Shown piece after piece: positions 6,207-9,492 of a stretch of 9,492 nucleotides of DNA. Positions within the stretch are counted from its first letter, which is position 1, and each line of letters starts with the position of its first letter. This DNA is from Acidimicrobiia bacterium (lineage in GTDB: Bacteria; Actinomycetota; Acidimicrobiia; Acidimicrobiales; Ilumatobacteraceae), in assembly GCA_009926705.1 (NCBI GenBank), contig RFOJ01000024.1, positions 1 through 9,492 of the forward strand, written 5' to 3'. The translations under genes and the position numbers were made by a program. A model generated the notes under the pieces. It had not been told where the DNA came from. It made no database searches and saw nothing but the letters and a program-made list of their open reading frames with translations.

Positions 6207-6278
6207 GGCGTGACCGGACTCGAACCGGGGACCTCCACCATGTCAAGGTGGCGCTCTAACCAACTGAGCTACACGCCC
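6202..6278 (-). tRNA. tRNA-Val (anticodon GAC)
   Basis: The 77-base minus-strand sequence folds as a cloverleaf. The acceptor stem is GGGCGTG with CACGCCC, and the D arm is GCTC…GAGC with AGTTGGTTA. The anticodon arm is CCACC-TTGACAT-GGTGG, placing GAC at positions 34-36. The variable loop is AGGTC and the T arm is CCCGG-TTCGAGT-CCGGT. The outermost T-stem pair is a C/U mismatch; the other stem pairs are intact. The discriminator is A and the CCA end is encoded (6204-6202). GAC reads the valine codons GUC and GUU. The nuclease gene follows on the same strand after about 66 bases. Confidence 0.97.
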
Positions 6279-6291
6279 GAAAGCGACCGTC

Positions 6292-6297
6292 AGCCTA
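6292..6297 (-). promoter_or_regulatory. Predicted -10 element for tRNA-Val
   Basis: The minus strand reads TAGGCT, ending 13 bases before the tRNA 5' end. That would place the transcription start about six bases upstream of the mature tRNA. No convincing -35 hexamer is seen. Read-through from the hemW operon is also possible. Confidence 0.4.
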
Positions 6298-6328
6298 CCT
6301 GTGGCGGCGGTGGTGAGGGGTCGGACGA

Positions 6329-6390
6329 GATGAGAGACGGGTGGTCGGGCGCCTGATGCGATGAGAGAGCGGTGGCGAGGCGCCTGAGCG
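6329..6390. repeat. Two adjacent imperfect 31-bp repeats downstream of hemW
   Basis: Units 6329-6359 and 6360-6390 abut exactly and agree at about 23 of 31 positions by eye. Both begin GATGAGAGA, carry GGTGG in the middle and then GGCGCCTGA. The second unit ends right at the hemW stop codon. They occupy most of the 112-base gap between hemW and the tRNA gene. I see no gene in this gap. Confidence 0.6.
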
Positions 6391-6398
6391 TTAGGCGC
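6380..6398 (-). terminator. Hairpin across the hemW stop codon
   Basis: GCGCCT (6380-6385) and AGGCGC (6393-6398) form a perfect 6-bp stem with a 7-base loop that includes part of the hemW TAA stop. No U-tract follows on the minus strand. It could be a weak or U-less terminator of the dnaJ–rsmE–bldD–hemW operon, or an mRNA 3'-end stabiliser. Confidence 0.35.
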
Positions 6399-7584
6399 GT
6401 AGGCGCAGCGACACTTCGTTGGCGAGCAGCCGGCCCGCGCGTGTGAGCACGAGACGATCGCCGTGCGGCTGCACGAGTTCGGACATCTCCTCGACATCTG
6501 CGTCGGCGAGGGCCTCGCGGGGCACGCCGTCGCGCGTGCGCAACTGCAGTTGCAGGCGTTCGAGGCGTCGCGTGCGGTCATCTAACTCTTCGTGCGATGA
6601 CTCGGCGCTCTTGCCCGACTCGATGAGCTCGATGTAGCGGTCGGGGGTGCGCACATTCCACGAGCGGCGACCGCCGCGATGTGCATGGGCGGCGCTGCCG
6701 AACCCGGCGTAGTCGCCGCCGCTCCAATACACCGCGTTGTGACGGCACTCGCGCCCGGGCACAGCCCAGTTGGAGATCTCGTAGTTCATGCGGCCGCTCG
6801 CGGCGAGCAGGTCGTCGGCGATGTCGTATTTGTCGGCTTGGTCGTCGTCGTCGGGGTGACGGTCGGGTTGATCGGCAAGCGCGGTTCCGTTTTCAACCGT
6901 GAGACCGTATGCCGACACGTGCGGGGCACCGAGCGCGATGACGCTCTCGATAGTCGACTTCCAGTCCGCGAGCGACTCCCCTGCCCCGCCGTAGATGACG
7001 TCGAGGTTGAAATTGTCGAGACCAGCATCGGCAATTGCGTCGACAGCGCGCTTCACGTTGGCTGGTGTGTGCGTTCGACCGAGCGACAACAACACGTGCT
7101 CGCGCGCCGATTGCATGCCAAGACTGATGCGGTTCACGCCGATGCTGCGGAACGTGCGCAGCATGTCGACGGTGACATCGTCGGGGTTGCATTCGATGGT
7201 GAATTCGGCGTCGTCGCGGCGCGGAATCGCATCAAGCACAGTGACGAGCGCCTGCGGGTCGACGAGCGACGGTGTTCCGCCACCAACGAAGATGGTGGAT
7301 GCGAGCGGTGAAGCTGCGCCGGACGAGTCAGCGCCAGTGGCTGCGCGCTCGATCTCCACTTTCAGCGCGGCGAGGTATCGATCAATCAAATGTGCGCGAT
7401 CGGTGAATGTGGCGAACGCGCAGTAGTCGCACTTGTGATGACAGAACGGCACGTGCACGTAGACGCCGAAGCCAATTTCCGCAACTGGTGCGAGCGTCGA
7501 CCAGGGTGTGTGCGGCGCGGGCGCGTGCGGAGCGGTCGCGTGCGGCTGGGGCGCTGCGTCAGCGCGCGAAACGTGCGAGGTCAC
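6391..7584 (-). CDS. hemW: HemW, radical SAM haem chaperone
   Basis: The 397-residue protein has the radical-SAM motif PFCHHKCDYCAF (Cys48, Cys52, Cys55). It lacks the extra fourth cysteine that true coproporphyrinogen dehydrogenase HemN carries, so HemW is the better call. Other family signatures are GGGTPS at 101-106, ISLGMQSAREHVL, LGRTHTP, NLDVIYGG, SAYGLTVENGTALA, YEISNWAVPGRECRHNAVYW and GFGSAAHAH. By family knowledge HemW binds haem and a 4Fe-4S cluster and delivers haem to target proteins. About 36 residues precede the usual start of the domain. They are rich in His, Pro and Ala (HATAPHAPAPHTP) and probably disordered. The GTG start shares four bases (GTGA) with the stop of the bldD-like gene, so translation is probably coupled. 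It is the last gene of the operon. It is often mis-annotated as an oxygen-independent coproporphyrinogen oxidase. Confidence 0.95.
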   Translation of the reverse strand: MTSHVSRADAAPQPHATAPHAPAPHTPWSTLAPVAEIGFGVYVHVPFCHHKCDYCAFATFTDRAHLIDRYLAALKVEIERAATGADSSGAASPLASTIFVGGGTPSLVDPQALVTVLDAIPRRDDAEFTIECNPDDVTVDMLRTFRSIGVNRISLGMQSAREHVLLSLGRTHTPANVKRAVDAIADAGLDNFNLDVIYGGAGESLADWKSTIESVIALGAPHVSAYGLTVENGTALADQPDRHPDDDDQADKYDIADDLLAASGRMNYEISNWAVPGRECRHNAVYWSGGDYAGFGSAAHAHRGGRRSWNVRTPDRYIELIESGKSAESSHEELDDRTRRLERLQLQLRTRDGVPREALADADVEEMSELVQPHGDRLVLTRAGRLLANEVSLRLRA

Positions 7585-8093
7585 GCTTGGGGCGGCACGA
7601 AGACGAGGCCCAGGCTCGTGAGCCGCGCGGGCACCTCATCGACCGAGACATCAAGCATCACTGCGATGGCGCGAATGTCGTGGGCACGAACCGTGATGAC
7701 CTTGCCGTTGAAGTCTTGGCGCTGAATCTGAATCATCCGCAAGAACTTCTCCAGCATCGAGAACTGCGGGCCCTGCATCTGGCTGAGTTTCGCCACGTCG
7801 ATGCGTAGTTTGCCCTGCGGCGCCGCGGTGCCGGGCTCAACCCGCTGCGGGTCGCGTGGCAGCAGTTGCTCGACACCCACGTCATACACACGTGCGAGGC
7901 GCTCGAGACGCGATACCGACACTGCGCGCTCACCACGCTCATACGCACCGAGCACCGACGCCTTGAATTCTTGGTTCGATTTCTGTTCGACGTCGCCGAG
8001 CGACATGTTCTTCTGCAGACGAATGGAGCGGAGCCGTTCGCCGACGAGGCGCGCGTACGCCGCACCTACCTCGTCGTTGTCGAAATCGCTCAT
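7581..8093 (-). CDS. BldD-like transcriptional regulator with c-di-GMP-binding signature
   Basis: The 170-residue protein aligns along its whole length with Streptomyces BldD (about 167 residues). The XRE-type helix-turn-helix domain covers about residues 13-80, with VGERLRSIRLQKNMSLGDVE and VLGAYERGERAVSVSRLERL. A short linker leads to the C-terminal domain, with KLRIDVAKL at 95-103. The segment QRQDFNGKVITVRAHD contains Arg125-Gln-Asp127, eight residues, then Arg136-Ala-His-Asp139. This is exactly the RxD-x8-RxxD motif through which BldD binds a c-di-GMP tetramer and dimerises on DNA. In Streptomyces BldD represses development genes; the regulon here is unknown. ATG 8093 overlaps the rsmE stop (ATGA), and the gene's own stop overlaps the hemW start (GTGA). 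I did not see a clear BldD-box operator at the promoters in this window. Confidence 0.92.
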   Translation of the reverse strand: MSDFDNDEVGAAYARLVGERLRSIRLQKNMSLGDVEQKSNQEFKASVLGAYERGERAVSVSRLERLARVYDVGVEQLLPRDPQRVEPGTAAPQGKLRIDVAKLSQMQGPQFSMLEKFLRMIQIQRQDFNGKVITVRAHDIRAIAVMLDVSVDEVPARLTSLGLVFVPPQA

Positions 8094-8854
8094 CGTGATG
8101 CCTCTTTGCGGTCGCGCATGTTGGCGAGCAACGTCGCCGCCACCAGTGTGGCAGTCTCCGCGCGCAAGATGGTGCCACCCAACGAGACTCTGGCAACCGA
8201 AGCCGGAATCTCGTCGTCGTCAAAGCCGCCCTCGGGGCCGATGATGACGAGCAAGGGGGCCGCGGCGGATGAGGTGGTCGCGACCGATGCGTTGGGGGCC
8301 GCGGTGGATGCGGCGGCGGATGTTGCGAGCGGCGCACCGTCCGGGTCGGCGACGGCGGCACCAGATCGCGCGCACGCATCGGCGAGCGAGATCGGGCCTG
8401 TGATGGTGGGCAACCACACGCGGCGCGACTGCATCGATGCCTCACGGGCAACCTTCTGCAGTTTCTGCATGTGCTTGGTGTCTTTGGCTGATGCCTTGGC
8501 ATCGCCCCAGCGCACCACTGCCCTGCGCGTGGGCGCGAGCACGATGATCTCATCGACGCCGATCTCGGTGAGTTTCTGCACCGACCACTCGGGTCGATCG
8601 CCCTTCACCGGCACGAACGCCACGGCAACACGCTGCGACGACACCGGCACGTGCTGCACGTCGCCCGTCGCGCGCAGCGAACCGTCGTGCCATTCGCACA
8701 TGCGCCAGGCACCACGGCCGTCACTTGCTGACACCTGTTCGCCATCGCGCAGTCGGAGCACACGGGCCAAGTGGTGCTGATCGTCGTCGTCGAGGTGCGG
8801 TGCGGAGATGTCGGCAACAAAGACGTGCGCAGCGGAGTGGCGCAGGGGCGTCAC
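8090..8854 (-). CDS. rsmE: 16S rRNA (uracil-1498-N3)-methyltransferase RsmE
   Basis: The 254-residue protein is of normal length for RsmE, which methylates N3 of U1498 in 16S rRNA within the 30S subunit using S-adenosylmethionine. An N-terminal PUA-like RNA-binding part (HHLARVLRLRDGE near 27-39) precedes a SPOUT methyltransferase domain. That domain has KLTEIGVDEII at 94-104, REASMQSRR at 137-145, the SAM-binding loop IGPEGGF at 205-211 and LGGTILRAETA at 225-235. Residues about 170-200 form a low-complexity Ala/Thr/Ser linker just before the GPEGG loop, at a place where length varies in the family. GTG 8854 overlaps the dnaJ stop (GTGA), and the rsmE stop overlaps the bldD-like ATG. The dnaJ–rsmE order is common in actinobacteria and firmicutes. 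Confidence 0.95.
   Translation of the reverse strand: MTPLRHSAAHVFVADISAPHLDDDDQHHLARVLRLRDGEQVSASDGRGAWRMCEWHDGSLRATGDVQHVPVSSQRVAVAFVPVKGDRPEWSVQKLTEIGVDEIIVLAPTRRAVVRWGDAKASAKDTKHMQKLQKVAREASMQSRRVWLPTITGPISLADACARSGAAVADPDGAPLATSAAASTAAPNASVATTSSAAAPLLVIIGPEGGFDDDEIPASVARVSLGGTILRAETATLVAATLLANMRDRKEASR
8255..8310. repeat. In-frame 17-bp near-identical repeat inside the rsmE linker
   Basis: GGGGGCCGCGGCGGATG (8255-8271) and GGGGGCCGCGGTGGATG (8294-8310) differ at one base. They lie 39 bases apart, a whole number of codons. Both encode part of the Ala/Ser/Thr-rich linker of RsmE. This suggests that the linker grew by internal duplication without breaking the frame. Confidence 0.65.
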
Positions 8855-9492
8855 GAGAACGCCGATTTGATCTTGGCGACGAGCCCTTCGTCGGTGGTCA
8901 CGTTTTCACCGCGCAACTCAGCAAGCTTGCGCAGCAGGTCGCGCTCTTGCGACGACAACTTGGTCGGCACTTCCACCGTCACACGGGCACGCAGGTCGCC
9001 GCGACCGCGCGCTCGACCGCTTGAAGTGAGCCTCGGCACTCCGCGACCGCGCAACACGAATTCATGCCCATGCTGCACGCCGGCGGGCACCACGAGATGC
9101 TCAACACCATCCAACGTTTCGAGGTCGAGCTCGGTACCGAGAGCAGCCTGAACGACGGAGAGCGGCACGTCGGTGACAAGATCGTGCTCTTCGCGGCGCC
9201 ACTGCTCGTGCGGTGTGACACGCAGGTGCACGTAAAGATCGCCGGCATCACCGCCGCGCGGGCCGACCGCACCGCGACCAGTGAGTCGAAGCGTCTGGCC
9301 CGTGTCGATACCGGCCGGCACTTCGAGAGTGAGCGACACTTCTTTCACGACACGACCTTCGCTGCGGCATGCTCCGCACGGTGACGCGATGATCTCACCC
9401 ATGCCACTGCATCGCGCGCAGGCGTTGGTGGTGACCATCTGGCCGAGCACGCTCTGGCGCACACGACGCACGCGACCAGTTCCCGAGCAGTC
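8851..9492 (-). CDS. dnaJ: Chaperone DnaJ (C-terminal part)
   Basis: The last 213 residues are present; the J-domain and the Gly/Phe-rich region lie beyond the right edge. The visible part opens within the zinc-binding region: a partial repeat DCSGTG, then CARCSGMG, then CGACRSEG. In the last, the usual Gly of CxxCxGxG is Ser, while the zinc-binding cysteines are kept. The substrate-binding C-terminal domains follow, with DTGQTLRLTGRGAVGPRGG, GDLYVHLRVTPHEQWRREEHDL, VPAGVQHGHEFVLRGRGVP and GRGDLRARVTVEVP. Type I DnaJ delivers unfolded proteins to DnaK and stimulates its ATPase. Because rsmE follows, this is probably the copy that lies behind hrcA in many actinobacteria (DnaJ2), but hrcA is not in view. 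Its TGA stop overlaps the rsmE GTG. Any heat-shock control would act at a promoter outside the window. Confidence 0.96.
   Translation of the reverse strand, partial: DCSGTGRVRRVRQSVLGQMVTTNACARCSGMGEIIASPCGACRSEGRVVKEVSLTLEVPAGIDTGQTLRLTGRGAVGPRGGDAGDLYVHLRVTPHEQWRREEHDLVTDVPLSVVQAALGTELDLETLDGVEHLVVPAGVQHGHEFVLRGRGVPRLTSSGRARGRGDLRARVTVEVPTKLSSQERDLLRKLAELRGENVTTDEGLVAKIKSAFS

Noticed and set aside
6136..6246. N-terminal extension of the nuclease ORF beginning MTWWRSPVRVRSRPP
   Set aside because: This is the tRNA-Val gene read as protein, a familiar artefact. The true start is ATG 6135 or possibly 6150.
6198..6278. tRNA-Val 3' end as an integration (att) site
   Set aside because: No integrase gene and no second direct copy of the tRNA 3' end are seen in the window. 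The inverted repeat there is better explained as a trailer hairpin.
1..9492. CRISPR arrays, insertion sequences, toxin-antitoxin or defence islands
   Set aside because: I saw no regularly spaced repeats, transposase motifs or small paired ORFs of those types. The single PD-(D/E)XK nuclease alone is not evidence of a defence system.

Overview
The window looks like ordinary chromosomal DNA from a high-GC actinobacterium. Three features point that way: a BldD-type regulator, the gene order dnaJ–rsmE (in many actinobacteria this continues from hrcA, which would lie just outside the right edge), and gene starts that sit directly behind TANNNT -10 hexamers with no Shine-Dalgarno sequence. A member of the Acidimicrobiia (Ilumatobacter-like) is my best guess, from overall protein flavour only. 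I see no mobile element, CRISPR array, phage gene or defence island.

Left part (1-2531). On the minus strand, icd (NADP isocitrate dehydrogenase of the dimeric, IDH1-like type) is followed, with a one-base TGATG overlap, by the start of an NADPH:quinone-oxidoreductase-like gene that runs off the left edge. An acyl-CoA dehydrogenase gene diverges from icd across only 19 bases. Those bases hold two overlapping, nearly symmetric -10 hexamers, one per strand. The natural ATG of the acyl-CoA dehydrogenase is one base out of frame with the rest of the gene.

Middle part (2532-6278). A GH125-type exo-alpha-1,6-mannosidase (minus) converges on the acyl-CoA dehydrogenase; a perfect hairpin there contains both stop codons. 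A compact alkylsulfatase-like metallo-beta-lactamase-fold hydrolase (plus) diverges from the mannosidase. It converges on a solitary PD-(D/E)XK nuclease gene (minus). That gene lies just downstream of, and on the same strand as, a tRNA-Val(GAC) gene with an encoded CCA end and a long trailer hairpin.

Right part (6279-9492). A four-gene minus-strand operon reads dnaJ (partial) – rsmE – bldD-like – hemW. Every junction is a 4-base ATGA or GTGA overlap, so the genes are probably translationally coupled. It joins protein folding, 16S rRNA methylation, a predicted c-di-GMP-binding regulator and a haem chaperone.

The most notable points are the shared divergent promoter with predicted leaderless transcripts, the one-base lesion at the acyl-CoA dehydrogenase start, and the BldD-like protein with an intact RxD-x8-RxxD c-di-GMP signature inside a housekeeping operon. 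I did not find a convincing wholly new multi-gene system.
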